A stretch of 64,000 bases of DNA from positions 2,046,001 through 2,110,000 of the forward strand of contig CAVTLA010000001.1 of assembly GCA_963735465.1 (NCBI GenBank), given 5' to 3'. This document shows, one piece after another, positions 35,683 through 44,893 of this stretch; within the stretch, counting starts at the first letter, position 1, and each line of letters opens with the position of its first letter. This stretch comes from DASZHJ01 sp963735465. Lineage in GTDB: Bacteria > Pseudomonadota > Alphaproteobacteria > ATCC43930 > CGMCC-115725. The notes under the pieces are model-generated. The model searched no databases, was not told the DNA's origin, and saw only the letters and a list, made by a program, of their open reading frames with translations. Position numbers and translations under genes: made by a program.

Positions 35683-36183
35683 ATGACCCATACGCTGGAG
35701 CAGTTCTCCACCGCCTGCCACCGCCTCCTGGCGGAGCATCCCGGCCCCGACGGCCGCACCCAGATCTGCGCGCTGCTGGAGGAAGTCCTCAAGGACAAGG
35801 CCTTCGTCGCCCAGCATCTCGGCCCGGGCACGCCCGAGCGCAAGGTGATCTACGAGGATCCCGAGCTCGGCTTCTGCATCCTCGCCCATGCCTATGAGGG
35901 CGCCAAGAACAGCGCGCCTCACGATCACGGGCCCTCCTGGGCGATTTACGGCCAAGCCGCCGGCGAGACCATCATGACGGACTGGGAGCGCGTGGAAGCC
36001 GCCGCCGAGGACAAGCCCGGCAAGGCGCGCCATGTCAGGGACTACGTGCTGAAGCCCGGCATGGCCAGGCTCTACAACGAGGGCGACCTGCATTCGCCCC
36101 GCCGCGACGCGCCGACGCGTCTGATCCGCCTCGAAGGCATGAACATGGACAAGGTGCGCCGCTTCAAGTACGAGCGGGTCTGA
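35683..36183 (+). CDS. Cupin-fold hypothetical protein (cysteine dioxygenase-like)
   Basis: 166 residues. The stretch NSAPHDHGPSWAIYGQAAGE supplies a His-x-His pair of a cupin metal site, with LHSPRRDAPTRLIRLEGMNM as the second cupin motif carrying a further His. There is no signal peptide. GGAGGGA lies before ATG 35683. Its TGA overlaps the possible CTG start of the next gene. Small cupins in catabolic blocks may be dioxygenases or binding proteins; the reaction is unknown. Confidence 0.8.
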   Translation: MTHTLEQFSTACHRLLAEHPGPDGRTQICALLEEVLKDKAFVAQHLGPGTPERKVIYEDPELGFCILAHAYEGAKNSAPHDHGPSWAIYGQAAGETIMTDWERVEAAAEDKPGKARHVRDYVLKPGMARLYNEGDLHSPRRDAPTRLIRLEGMNMDKVRRFKYERV

Positions 36184-37805
36184 CCACGACGCGCTCGTCC
36201 GATGCCGCCGACGTCCTGATCGTCGGCGCCGGGCCGGTCGGGCTCTCCGCCGCGATCGAGCTGGGACGCCGTGGCGTCCGCGCCATCGTCATCGAGCAGA
36301 ACGACCGCATCGGCCACCAGCCGCGCGCCAAGACCACCAACGTGCGCTCCATGGAGCACATGCGGCGCTGGGGCATCGCCGAGCGCATCCGGCAGGCCTC
36401 GCCGCTGCCGCCGGGACATCCCACCGACATCGTCTTCGCGACCCGCCTCTGCGGCCATCCCTTGGCGCGGATCGAGAATGCGTTCTATGGCGCCCGAGGG
36501 AAGGACGACCGCTTCTCCGAGCCCGCCCAGTGGATCCCGCAATACGAGGTGGAGGGCGTCCTGCGCGACCACGTGCTGACGCTGCCCTCGATCGATCTGC
36601 GCTTCGGCACGCGGCTCGCCGCCGTGGCGCAGTCCGATGCTGGCATTGAGGCGGAGGTCGTGAGCACCGCCACGGGCGCTGCGTCAGGGATCGCCGCCCG
36701 CTACATGATCGCCGCCGACGGCGCCCGCAGCCTGACGCGCAAGCTCCTCGACATATCGATGACGGGTCAGCACGCCTATGCCCAGAACTTCAACTTGGTG
36801 CTGCGCTGCCCCCGCCTCGGGCAACTCCACGGCCAGCACCCAGCGATCATGTACTGGCTGGTCAATCCCGACGCGCCCGCGGTGATGGGGCCGATGGATC
36901 GCGGCGACACCTGGTACTTCATGATGGCGCTGGCGCGCGGCCAGGCGACACCCGATGAGACCGAGGCACGTGCCATCGTCCACAAGGCGGTCGGCCGCGA
37001 GATCGAGATGGAAATCCTGGTCTCCGATCCCTGGTCCGCCCACAGCCTGATCGCCGAGCGCTATCGCCAAGGCCGCATCTTCCTGGCGGGTGATGCCTGC
37101 CACCTGCATCCGCCCTATGGCGGCTACGGCATGAACATGGGCATCGCCGACGCGGTCGATCTCGGCTGGAAGCTCGCGGCACGGATCCAGGGCTGGGGCG
37201 GCGAGATTCTCCTCGGGAGCTACGAGGCGGAGCGCCGCCCGGTACATCAGCGCGTCATCGACGAGGCGGTGCAGAATTACGCGGCGCTGCCCCGCGATCT
37301 CCTGACCGCAAATTTGGAGAGCGACGACAGCGCCGGCGCCGCCGCGCGGGAAGCGCTGGGCACCCGCATCGCCAAGGACAAGCTCCGCGAGTTCCGGACA
37401 CTCGGCGTCGTGCTGGGCGACCGCTATGGGGGCTCGCCGATCGTGATCTCAGACGGCACGGCGGCGCCCGAGGCGCATTTCATGAACTACGTGGCCTCGG
37501 CCCATCCCGGCTCCCTGGCGCCCCATCTCTGGCTCGCTGACGGCGCGTCGCTCTACGACCGCTTCGACGACGGCTTCACGCTGCTGGTGACGCGCCCCGG
37601 CGCCGAGGGCGAGATCGAGCGGCTCGCCGCCGCCGCGCTGGATCTCGGCATTCCCCTCACCGTCGCGACACCCCGCGACGACCGCCTGCCGGATCTCTAC
37701 GGCGCCCGCCTCGCCCTCATCCGGCCGGACCAGCACGTCGCCTGGCGCGGCGACCGCCTCGACCGCGATCCCGCGGCTCTCCTCGACCAGGTGCGAGGCG
37801 CCTGA
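36180..37805 (+). CDS. FAD-dependent aromatic monooxygenase (PheA/TfdB family), unusual start
   Basis: About 541 residues; NAD(P)H-dependent flavoprotein hydroxylating an aromatic ring. Motifs: the ADP-binding DVLIVGAGPVGLSAAIELG, MIAADGARSLTR, and GDACHLHPPYGGYGMNMGIA for FAD ribityl binding, plus the C-terminal thioredoxin-like domain. The only in-frame start that includes the Rossmann motif is CTG 36180 (CTGA overlap with the preceding stop). The next conventional starts (GTG, then ATG 36342) lie after that motif and would lose FAD binding. Either CTG is used or a base error hides a normal start. Confidence 0.87.
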   Translation: MTTTRSSDAADVLIVGAGPVGLSAAIELGRRGVRAIVIEQNDRIGHQPRAKTTNVRSMEHMRRWGIAERIRQASPLPPGHPTDIVFATRLCGHPLARIENAFYGARGKDDRFSEPAQWIPQYEVEGVLRDHVLTLPSIDLRFGTRLAAVAQSDAGIEAEVVSTATGAASGIAARYMIAADGARSLTRKLLDISMTGQHAYAQNFNLVLRCPRLGQLHGQHPAIMYWLVNPDAPAVMGPMDRGDTWYFMMALARGQATPDETEARAIVHKAVGREIEMEILVSDPWSAHSLIAERYRQGRIFLAGDACHLHPPYGGYGMNMGIADAVDLGWKLAARIQGWGGEILLGSYEAERRPVHQRVIDEAVQNYAALPRDLLTANLESDDSAGAAAREALGTRIAKDKLREFRTLGVVLGDRYGGSPIVISDGTAAPEAHFMNYVASAHPGSLAPHLWLADGASLYDRFDDGFTLLVTRPGAEGEIERLAAAALDLGIPLTVATPRDDRLPDLYGARLALIRPDQHVAWRGDRLDRDPAALLDQVRGA

Positions 37806-38987
37806 CTACGGGGTCAGCGGCGCGCCACCGGGCTTGCTGAGCCAGACCCAGCGCTTGCCCTCGGCATCGAAGCGCATGATCGCGGCGGCGTCCGGGCCGA
37901 GGCCGCGCTCGGGATAGGACTTGAAGTCGTAGATGCCGTCGACGCCCGGAAAATCCGTGAGCCCGGCGATGAAGTCGCGCACCTGCTCCGCCGTGGCGCC
38001 GGGCCCGAGCTTGCGCAGCGCCGCCACCACGATGAGGCCCGCGTCCCAGGTGGTCGCCACCATGTTGTCGGCCCGGAGATTGCGCTCCTTCAGGATCGCG
38101 TACATGTCGTGCTGCACCGCCTCCATGCGGGGATCGAGCTGCAGCACGCCGTCATGCTCGGGATAGAGCGCCGACGGCACCATGAACTGCGGCGGCAGGA
38201 AATCGGCGTATTGCGCCATCTGGGCGAAGGTCTGGTTGCCGCTGCTGGGAGCAATGGGGATCTCGAGCCCGGACTGGATCGCTCCCTTGAGAACCGTGGC
38301 TACCGGCGCGCCCGTCGACCACGCGATCAGCGCCTGGGCACCCGAGCCCTTGATGCGCTCCATCTGCGCCGCGACGCTGACATCGGTGGGATTGAAATGC
38401 TGGTGCTCCACCAGCTTGACCGCGGCGTTCTCGGGCTTGGCGAGGATCTGCTCGATGGCATGATCGGCGTCCTGGCCCGTGGCGTCGGTGCCCGAGAGCG
38501 CCGCGAGCCTGGTCCAGCCCTTGAGGCGGTAATAGCGCACCAGCGCCGCGATCTGATCGTAGGACGACGAGCTCGCCGAGAAGGCATAGCCGCCCGCCAC
38601 GGGATGAAAGCCCGGCGAGAGGCAATAGAGCACCGGCCCGTTCTTGAGGATCGGCGCCATGGCATTGCACATCGCCACCAGGCTCGAGCCGAGGATGACC
38701 GCGGGATTGGAGGCGCGGATGCCGTTCACCAGCTGCACCGCCACCTGGGCGCTGGTCTGGTCGTCGTGGAAATTGAAATGCAGCGGCCGGCCCTGAATGC
38801 CGCCAGTCTTGTTGACGCTGGCCTCCAGCGCCCCAAGGCTCTCCTGCTGCCCCTTGCCGACGAAGGATCCGCCCCCGGTGATGGGGAGAACGACGTGGAT
38901 CTCGTAGGCGTCCTCGGCGCGGGCCGTGGCTGCGGAACCGCCCAGCAGAGCGACGGCCAGCACCCACAGCGCGAGATGGATTTTCAC
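37806..38987 (-). CDS. Branched-chain-amino-acid-type ABC transporter substrate-binding protein
   Basis: 393 residues, periplasmic binding protein of the LivJ/type I fold. The signal peptide LALWVLAVALLGGSAATARA ends at ARA. The mature part begins with IHVVLPITGGGSFVGKGQQE and contains LHFNFHDDQTSAQVAVQLVN and ALIAWSTGAPVATVLKG, all typical. No permease or ATPase gene is adjacent, so it is an orphan binding protein. Next to an aromatic monooxygenase it may bind an aromatic acid rather than an amino acid. Its stop abuts the convergent monooxygenase stop. Confidence 0.9.
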   Translation of the reverse strand: MKIHLALWVLAVALLGGSAATARAEDAYEIHVVLPITGGGSFVGKGQQESLGALEASVNKTGGIQGRPLHFNFHDDQTSAQVAVQLVNGIRASNPAVILGSSLVAMCNAMAPILKNGPVLYCLSPGFHPVAGGYAFSASSSSYDQIAALVRYYRLKGWTRLAALSGTDATGQDADHAIEQILAKPENAAVKLVEHQHFNPTDVSVAAQMERIKGSGAQALIAWSTGAPVATVLKGAIQSGLEIPIAPSSGNQTFAQMAQYADFLPPQFMVPSALYPEHDGVLQLDPRMEAVQHDMYAILKERNLRADNMVATTWDAGLIVVAALRKLGPGATAEQVRDFIAGLTDFPGVDGIYDFKSYPERGLGPDAAAIMRFDAEGKRWVWLSKPGGAPLTP

Positions 38988-39080
38988 GACTTCTTCCTCC
39001 CCTTAATTTTTATCGTTCGATCACCAGCGATCTTAGAGCGAGGCGCTCCGTCGCTGTCAAATATCGGCTGGAGAGACATC

Positions 39081-39201
39081 CTGCGTCCTTCGACTCGCCC
39101 GCTCCGCGGTCGGCTCAGGATGAGGAAATTTTCTTTGTGCCATTCTCTTATCGTCCTCATCCTGAGCCATGGCCCGAAGGGCCATGAGTCGAAGGACGCA
39201 G
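39081..39201. repeat. Dispersed palindromic intergenic repeat, copy 2
   Basis: About 121 bp and the best-conserved palindrome of the three. The left arm CTGCGTCCTTCGACTCGCCC runs to GGCTCAGGATGAGGA; the right arm starts TCCTCATCCTGAGCC and ends AGTCGAAGGACGCAG. Each arm also folds on itself (for example CATGGCCC and GGGCCATG in the right arm). The centre is TTTTCTTTGTGCCA, in the same orientation as copy 1. It lies between the binding-protein promoter and the end of hpnG. Confidence 0.88.
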
Positions 39202-39214
39202 TATAGCCGTGCCA

Positions 39215-39889
39215 TCACGGCCGCAGCAGCTCGCCCTTCAGGGCATGCCCCGCCTGGCGCAGCGCTTCCAGCGCCACCTTGGTCTCCTTCGCGAGATCCA
39301 GCAGCGCGGGCACCTGGCCGGGATGACAGGCAACGGAGAGCAGAACCCGAACCAGATTAGGCCGGCCGCCGGCGGTGAGCGGCAGCAGCGCGGCGGGCGG
39401 CAGGTCCCGGTCGGCGGGGTCGGCGATGGCGCGGAGCACCACGAAGGGCACGCGGGCATGCCGCGCCACGGCGGCCACCACGTGGCTCTCGAGATCGACG
39501 GCGACGGCGTTGGTCTCGCGATGGAGCGCCGCCTTCGCCGCGGCGGTGGCAGCGATGGCGCCGTGGCCGAGCATGCCACCCACGGTCACCGCGAGGCCGG
39601 CCTTGCGGGCGGCGGCGCCGAGGCGCAGATGCCATTCCACGTCGACCCAATGGGCGGTGCCGTCCGCGCCGCGCACCGCCGCCGGCAGGACGAGGGCGCC
39701 GCTCTGGAGGCCGGGCGCCAGGCCGCCGGCGATACCGAAGCTCACGAGGCCGATGACCGGACGCGCCAGCAGCGCCAGCGCCGCGGCCTCTGTGCCGGCG
39801 GCAGTGCCGCCGCCCGCCGCCGCCAAGAACCCGATCTCACGGGCAACCGTCGCCTCGGCGGCAAGGCCGGTGACGGCGCCGATCGTCAT
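39215..39889 (-). CDS. hpnG: Hopanoid-associated nucleoside phosphorylase HpnG
   Basis: 224 residues of the purine nucleoside phosphorylase/MTA-SAH nucleosidase fold. HpnG removes adenine from adenosylhopane to give phosphoribosylhopane. Visible: LVSFGIAGGLAPGLQSGALV (phosphate/ribose region) and AVDLESHVVAAVARHARVPF with the ribose-binding Glu, followed by VLRAIADPADR. The ATG follows the shc TAA with no gap (TAAATG). Last gene of the hpnA-G operon; it acts after HpnH. Confidence 0.92.
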   Translation of the reverse strand: MTIGAVTGLAAEATVAREIGFLAAAGGGTAAGTEAAALALLARPVIGLVSFGIAGGLAPGLQSGALVLPAAVRGADGTAHWVDVEWHLRLGAAARKAGLAVTVGGMLGHGAIAATAAAKAALHRETNAVAVDLESHVVAAVARHARVPFVVLRAIADPADRDLPPAALLPLTAGGRPNLVRVLLSVACHPGQVPALLDLAKETKVALEALRQAGHALKGELLRP

Positions 39890-41917
39890 TTACATGCCGT
39901 AGGGCGTCGCGCGGATATTGCCGCGCCGGAGATTGCGAAAGCGCGCCAATGCCCAGAGCGGGAAGAACGCGCGATAGCCGTGATAGCGGAGATAGAACAC
40001 GCGGGGAAATCCCACCGCCGTATAGAGCTCCTCGTCCCAGAGTCCGGCGGTATTCTGAGTCGAGACGAGATAATCGATGCCGCTGGCGACCGCGGGAGTG
40101 TCGATCTCGCCCGCCGCCATCAGGCCCAGGAGCGCCCAGGCGGTCTGGGACGGCGTGCTCTCCGCCGCCTCGCCGCGCGGCTGATCGCTCCAGTAGGAGC
40201 GACCGTCCTCGCCCCAGCCGCCGTCGGCGCGCTGGCGCGCCACCAGCCAGTCCACCGCGCGCCGCACCGCCGGAGACTGTTGATCGACACCGGCGGCATT
40301 GAGCGCCGACAGCGCCGACCAGGTGCCGTAGATGTAGTTCGTGCCCCAACGCCCGAACCAGGACCCATCGGTCTCCTGCTCGCGCAAGAGATACTCGACG
40401 CCGGTGGCGAAGCACTGATCATCCCGCCCCGCGTCGGCGGCGATGAGCTGGCCGAGAAAGCTCACGCAGCGCGCCGATACGTCGGCGGTCGGGGGATCGA
40501 GAAGCGCGCCATGGTCGGCGAAGGGAATGTAGTTGAGATAGGTGAAGGTGTTGTCGGCATCGAAGGCGCCCCAGCCGCCGTTGCGGCTCTGCATGCCCTC
40601 GATCCATTCGGCGGCGCGCGCGACCGCGGTGCCGTAGCGCGCGGGATCCAGGCGATGCATCGCCAGCGCCACGACGGCCGTGTCGTCCACGTCGGGATAA
40701 TGCGGATTGGCGTATTGGAACGCCCAGCCGCCGGGCCTAAGCTTGGGCCGCCACACCGCCCAGTCGCCGGCGACTTCCAGTTCCTGACGCTCGGCGAGCC
40801 AGTCGAGGCCGCGCCGCACCGATGCCTCCGCCTCGTTGCCGCCCGCCTCCAGCAGCGCGTGGGCGGCAAGTCCGGTATCCCAGATCGGCGAGACGCAGGG
40901 CTGGCAATAGGATCGCCCCGGCGTCAGCACCAGGAGCTTTTTCAGCGACAGCTTGGCGAGGGCGAGGTAGCGGTCGTCCTTTGGATAGCCCAGGCAGTCG
41001 AACATCATCACCGAGTTCGCCATCGCCGGGTAGATCGCGCCGAGCCCATCCTCGCCGTTGAGACGCTCCTTGACGAAAGCCACAGCCTTGTTGACGGCGT
41101 GGCGGTGCCAGCTCCGGGGAAAGCGCGGCACGATCCAGCGCAGCTTGCGGTCGAGGTTCGCGAAGGCGGTGGCCCAGACCGAGCCCGTGAGACCGGGCGG
41201 CGGCACCTCGGCGCCGGGCACGAACAATTCCTGCACGGAGATCCGGCGCGGATTGCGCGCCCGCGGCTTCATCGCCATCAGCACCAGCAGCGGCACGATC
41301 ACCGTGCGCGACCAGTACGACACCTTGCTGAGGTGGAACGGAAACCAGCGCGGCAGATGCATGATCTCCACGGGCATGACCGGCACGTGCCGCCATTCCA
41401 TCTCGCCGAAGAGCGCCAGCTGGATGCGGGTGAAGACGTTGACGCGGCCGGCGCCGCCGTGGGCGAGGATCGCGTCGCGCGCCCGCTTCATGTGCGGCGC
41501 GTCGGGACCATCGCCCACCGCCTTCAGGGCGAAATAGGCCTTCACGGATGCCGAGATATCGAACTCGCCGCGGTGGAAGAGCGGCCAACCGCCGTGATCC
41601 TCCTGGATCGTTCGGAGGTAATGGGCCAGCGCCTGCTGCTCGCCCTCGTCGATCTCGTCGAGGTAGTGCTGCAGCAGGATGTACTCGGCGGGAATGGTGG
41701 CATCCGCCTCCAGCTCGAAGACCCAATGCCCGTCCGGGCGCTGCAGCGCCACGAGCCCCGTCGCCGCCCCGTCGATGGCGCGATCGAGCTCCTCCGCCGC
41801 CGTCGGGGCGGCACGGGCAAGGGAATCGGGCGCGGCCATGGATCTCATCGGTCGATCGAATTCGAGCATATGTCTGGGTGCGGGCGCCACCATGGCGTCG
41901 GCGGGGCTCTGGCTCAA
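39890..41917 (-). CDS. shc: Squalene-hopene cyclase (HpnF)
   Basis: Cyclises squalene to hopene and hopanol at the membrane; 675 residues. The catalytic DxDD acid is visible as DVDDTAV at about residues 408-411. QW-type repeats are visible, for example GGWPLFHRGEFD, GGWGAFDADNT and DGGWGEDGRSYW. GSWFGRWGTNYIYGTWSAL is a signature stretch. TTG 41917 gives the longest reading; ATG 41893 is the alternative, and neither has a clear ribosome binding site. It starts 5 bp after the hpnE stop. The central enzyme of the hopanoid operon. Confidence 0.96.
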   Translation of the reverse strand: MSQSPADAMVAPAPRHMLEFDRPMRSMAAPDSLARAAPTAAEELDRAIDGAATGLVALQRPDGHWVFELEADATIPAEYILLQHYLDEIDEGEQQALAHYLRTIQEDHGGWPLFHRGEFDISASVKAYFALKAVGDGPDAPHMKRARDAILAHGGAGRVNVFTRIQLALFGEMEWRHVPVMPVEIMHLPRWFPFHLSKVSYWSRTVIVPLLVLMAMKPRARNPRRISVQELFVPGAEVPPPGLTGSVWATAFANLDRKLRWIVPRFPRSWHRHAVNKAVAFVKERLNGEDGLGAIYPAMANSVMMFDCLGYPKDDRYLALAKLSLKKLLVLTPGRSYCQPCVSPIWDTGLAAHALLEAGGNEAEASVRRGLDWLAERQELEVAGDWAVWRPKLRPGGWAFQYANPHYPDVDDTAVVALAMHRLDPARYGTAVARAAEWIEGMQSRNGGWGAFDADNTFTYLNYIPFADHGALLDPPTADVSARCVSFLGQLIAADAGRDDQCFATGVEYLLREQETDGSWFGRWGTNYIYGTWSALSALNAAGVDQQSPAVRRAVDWLVARQRADGGWGEDGRSYWSDQPRGEAAESTPSQTAWALLGLMAAGEIDTPAVASGIDYLVSTQNTAGLWDEELYTAVGFPRVFYLRYHGYRAFFPLWALARFRNLRRGNIRATPYGM

Positions 41918-41922
41918 GTGTT

Positions 41923-43173
41923 TTATGTGGGCTCCCGGCGAACCGCCGCGGCGGCGGCGAAACCCGAGCGAATCGCCCCCTCGATGGTGGCGGGCAGCCC
42001 GGTATCGGTCCAGTCGCCCGCCAGCACGAGGTTGCGCCAGCCTGTCGCAGTGCCAGGGCGTCGGGCGAGCTGGGCCGGCGTCGCCGCGAAGGTGGCCCGG
42101 CGCTCCTTGACGATCTGCCAGGACGGTACCGGGTCCGGCGGCAGGTCATAGGCCCGCGCCACGTCGCGCCACAGCAGCGGCGCCAACTCCTCCGCACTCG
42201 TGTCCATGAGCTGGTCCGCGGCGCTCACCGTCACCGACAGCACCTCGGCCTTGCGGAACACCCATTCGGCGGTGCCTCCGATCAGGCCCACGAAGAGCGG
42301 CGAGTTCTGCGGCGGCTCGACGCGATAGTGGGCATTGAGAATGGCGCGAAACGCGTCCGGCACGGTGAGATCCGGCAACAGGCGCCCGGCCACCGGCGCG
42401 GTCACCGCCAGCACCACGCGATCGCCGGCGCCGAGTTGCACCGCCTCGCCGTCGAAGTCCAGCGCGGTCACCCGGGTCCCGTCCTCGGTCAGCGCCCGCA
42501 GCCGCTCGCCGAAGCGCACGGACGCGCCCAGCGCCTCGAGCCGGGCGAGAGCGGGATCGACGAAGCTTTCGGAGAGACCGATCCGCGGCACCAGCGGCCG
42601 GCAGGCGCGGCCGCCACGGCCGAAGCTCTGGCCCAGCAGATGTCCCAGCATCGCGGCCGAGCCGAGCTGCGCCTCGGTGTTGAGCGCCGCCACCGCGAGC
42701 GGCTGCCAGAGCCGCCGATAGAGCGGGTCGCGGGCGTCGAGCACCTGGGTCACCGTCGCGTCGGCTGGCGCATTGCGGAGGCGAATCGCGCGCAGGTAAT
42801 CGCCCGCGGTGGTGTCGGGCACCCGCCGGCTCCGGCTCCAGAGCCACCAGGGAATCCGCCCGCTGTTGGGCCGGAGCGTCCAGCGCTCGCCGGACTTGAG
42901 ATCGAGGAAGGGATAGGCGGCCTGCTGCGGTCCGATCAGCGTGCCGGCGGCGCCGATCGCGCGCAGATAGCTCGCCACCGCCGAATTGCCGGCGATCAGG
43001 AGATGATTGCCGTTGTCGACGCGACAGCCGAGCGAGGCATCGAAGTAAGATCGGCAACGGCCGCCGGCCTGGGGCCCCGCCTCGTGCAGCACCACGGCGA
43101 CGCCGGCTTCGGCCAGGCGCAGCGCCGCGGCGAGGCCCGCCAGTCCCGCTCCGATGACATGAACGCGGCTCAC
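41923..43173 (-). CDS. hpnE: Hydroxysqualene dehydroxylase HpnE
   Basis: FAD-dependent amine-oxidoreductase-fold enzyme of 416 residues that reduces hydroxysqualene to squalene. The N-terminal dinucleotide-binding motif is VHVIGAGLAGLAAALRLAEA; ALLLHEAG-type and GGRCRSYFD motifs follow. C-terminal LVLAGDWTDTGLPATIEGAI is the family's FAD motif. GTG 43173 overlaps the hpnD stop as GTGA, which selects this start over a longer upstream reading. Together with HpnC and HpnD it forms squalene from farnesyl diphosphate. Confidence 0.94.
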   Translation of the reverse strand: MSRVHVIGAGLAGLAAALRLAEAGVAVVLHEAGPQAGGRCRSYFDASLGCRVDNGNHLLIAGNSAVASYLRAIGAAGTLIGPQQAAYPFLDLKSGERWTLRPNSGRIPWWLWSRSRRVPDTTAGDYLRAIRLRNAPADATVTQVLDARDPLYRRLWQPLAVAALNTEAQLGSAAMLGHLLGQSFGRGGRACRPLVPRIGLSESFVDPALARLEALGASVRFGERLRALTEDGTRVTALDFDGEAVQLGAGDRVVLAVTAPVAGRLLPDLTVPDAFRAILNAHYRVEPPQNSPLFVGLIGGTAEWVFRKAEVLSVTVSAADQLMDTSAEELAPLLWRDVARAYDLPPDPVPSWQIVKERRATFAATPAQLARRPGTATGWRNLVLAGDWTDTGLPATIEGAIRSGFAAAAAVRREPT

Positions 43174-44046
43174 AGCAGACCGTAGCGCAAGGCCAGCCAC
43201 AGCTTCACCGGCTTCGGCACATGCACCTCGCGCTCGAGATCCTGCCAGCCCCGCTGTCGCAGGCGCCGCAGCACGGCGCGATAGACCGCGCCCATGACCG
43301 CCGCCGGCCGCATCGGGCGGCGCGGACAGTCCGCCATCGCCGTCCGCGCATTGGCGAACTGCTGCGCCGCGATCTCCGCCAGCGCCTCGCAGGCGAGCGG
43401 CAGCGCCGGGTGCTTCAGCACGATGGCGGGATCGGTCTCGGTGATCCCGTGGGCCACGAGCAGCTCGCGCGGCAGATAGAGGCGGCCGCGCGCGCCGTCT
43501 TCGGCGAGGTCGCGGAGGATATTGGTGAGCTGCAGCGCGCGGCCCAGGGAGTGAGCGACGCGATCGGCGGCCTCGGTGGCGACGCCGAAGGCGCGCACGG
43601 AGAGTCGGCCCACCGCGCTCGCCACCCGGTCGCAGTAAAGGTCCAACTCGGCGAGGCTCGGCGCGCGGATCTCCACATCCGCATCCATCTCCATGCCGTC
43701 GATCACGGCCATGAAATCCTCGCGCCGGAGCGCGAAATCATGCGACCGCCAGCAATAACGCCCGCCCCGCCACCGTTCCCGGCTTGCCGGCATAGACCGC
43801 ATCGATCTCCGCGCGCCAGGCGTCGAGATGACGATGCTTCGCCTCCGGCGCAGCGGTGCCGTCCACGATATCGTCCACCTCGCGGCAGAACACATAGACC
43901 GCGAACATCGCGTCGCGGCGTGCCTCCGGCAGCAGGCGCATCGCCCAATAGAACGAGGTGCCCGCCGCCTCGACGCGCGCCCGCACCGCGGCGCGGGCCT
44001 CGGCGGTCGCCTGGGACGTCTGATCGGCCGTCGCCGCTGCCGTCAC
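43170..44046 (-). CDS. hpnD: Presqualene diphosphate synthase HpnD, with one apparent +1 insertion
   Basis: Joins two farnesyl diphosphates into presqualene diphosphate. The first part (GTG 44046) contains SFYWAMRLLPEARRDAMFAV and the first Asp-rich motif CREVDDIVDG. The second part, one frame over, contains LRREDFMAVIDGMEMDAD, LGRALQLTNILRDLAEDGAR (second Asp-rich motif) and RLYLPRELL. Removing one base near 43741 joins them (RALLLAVA to DFALRREDF), giving about 291 residues. The GTG overlaps the hpnC stop as GTGA. Complete apart from the insertion. Confidence 0.9.
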
Positions 44047-44893
44047 GGGGCGCTCTTCTCGCGGCCGCGCCAGAACCCGACGACGACGGCGGCGGCGAAA
44101 TCCGAGGTCGTGAGCTTGACCCGCCGCGCCAGCGGATCGCCGCGCCGGAGATGCGCCGTGCAGCCGCTCCGCCAGGTTGACGATGACGGCGCACCTCGCG
44201 GCGCAGCCCCGTGCTCTTGACCTGCGGCGAGAATCCGCGCGCCTGGCGCACCAGCTCGGCGGTGCTGTCGAGAAGCCCGTCGAGGACGCGGCGCAGGCCC
44301 GGCGTCGACGCGGGACGCGTCAGGTCCGCGATGGTGGCGCCGCAGCGCGCGAGATCCTCGGTCGGGAGATAGACGCGGTCGAGATCGCGGTAGTCAGCCG
44401 CGCAGTCCTGCAGATGATTGAGCACCTGGAGCGCGGAGCAGAGCGCGTCGTTGGCGGGCCAGGTGTCGCGGCTCTCGCCGTGGAGATCGAGGAGCTGGCG
44501 TCCCACCGGCGAGGCGGAGTAGCGGCAGTACTCCATGAGATCGGCCCAGTCCCGGTAGCGCAGCTTCGTCGCATCGGTGCGGAAGGCGCGCAGCACGTCG
44601 TGGCAATGCTGGGGTGTGACGCCGGTCGCTAGATTGCTGGCGCGCATCGCCGTGGCGGAAGGCGCATCGTCGCCGGAGGCACCGTCGAGCACCTCCCCCA
44701 TGCGGTCGAGGCGGCGCACTTTGTCATCAGCCGCGAGATGCGGATTGTCGGCGACATCGTCGGCCTCGCGGGCGAAGCGATAGAAGGCGTGCACGTGCGG
44801 CCGCAGATCGCGGCGGATCAGCCAGGAGCCGACAGGAAAATTCTCCTGCGTCGCCACCTTGCCGGAGGGCGTCTCCACCGTGGCGGCGGTCAT
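44043..44893 (-). CDS. hpnC: Hydroxysqualene synthase HpnC, with two apparent +1 insertions
   Basis: Converts presqualene diphosphate to hydroxysqualene. ATG 44893 gives ENFPVGSWLIRRDLRPHVHA, FAREADDVADNP (first Asp-rich motif) and ALQVLNHLQDCAADYRDLDR (second). The frame then fails. Removing one base near 44189-44192 and one near 44154-44157 restores VNLAERLHGHLRRGDPLARR and ends at TGA 44043, giving about 282 residues. Both are insertions, about 35 bp apart. Its ATG overlaps the hpnB stop (ATGA) and its stop overlaps the hpnD start. Confidence 0.9.

Noticed and set aside
39209..42151. A 980-codon plus-strand open frame across hpnG and shc
   Set aside because: Same antisense artefact; the minus strand holds shc with its DxDD motif and hpnG with family motifs.
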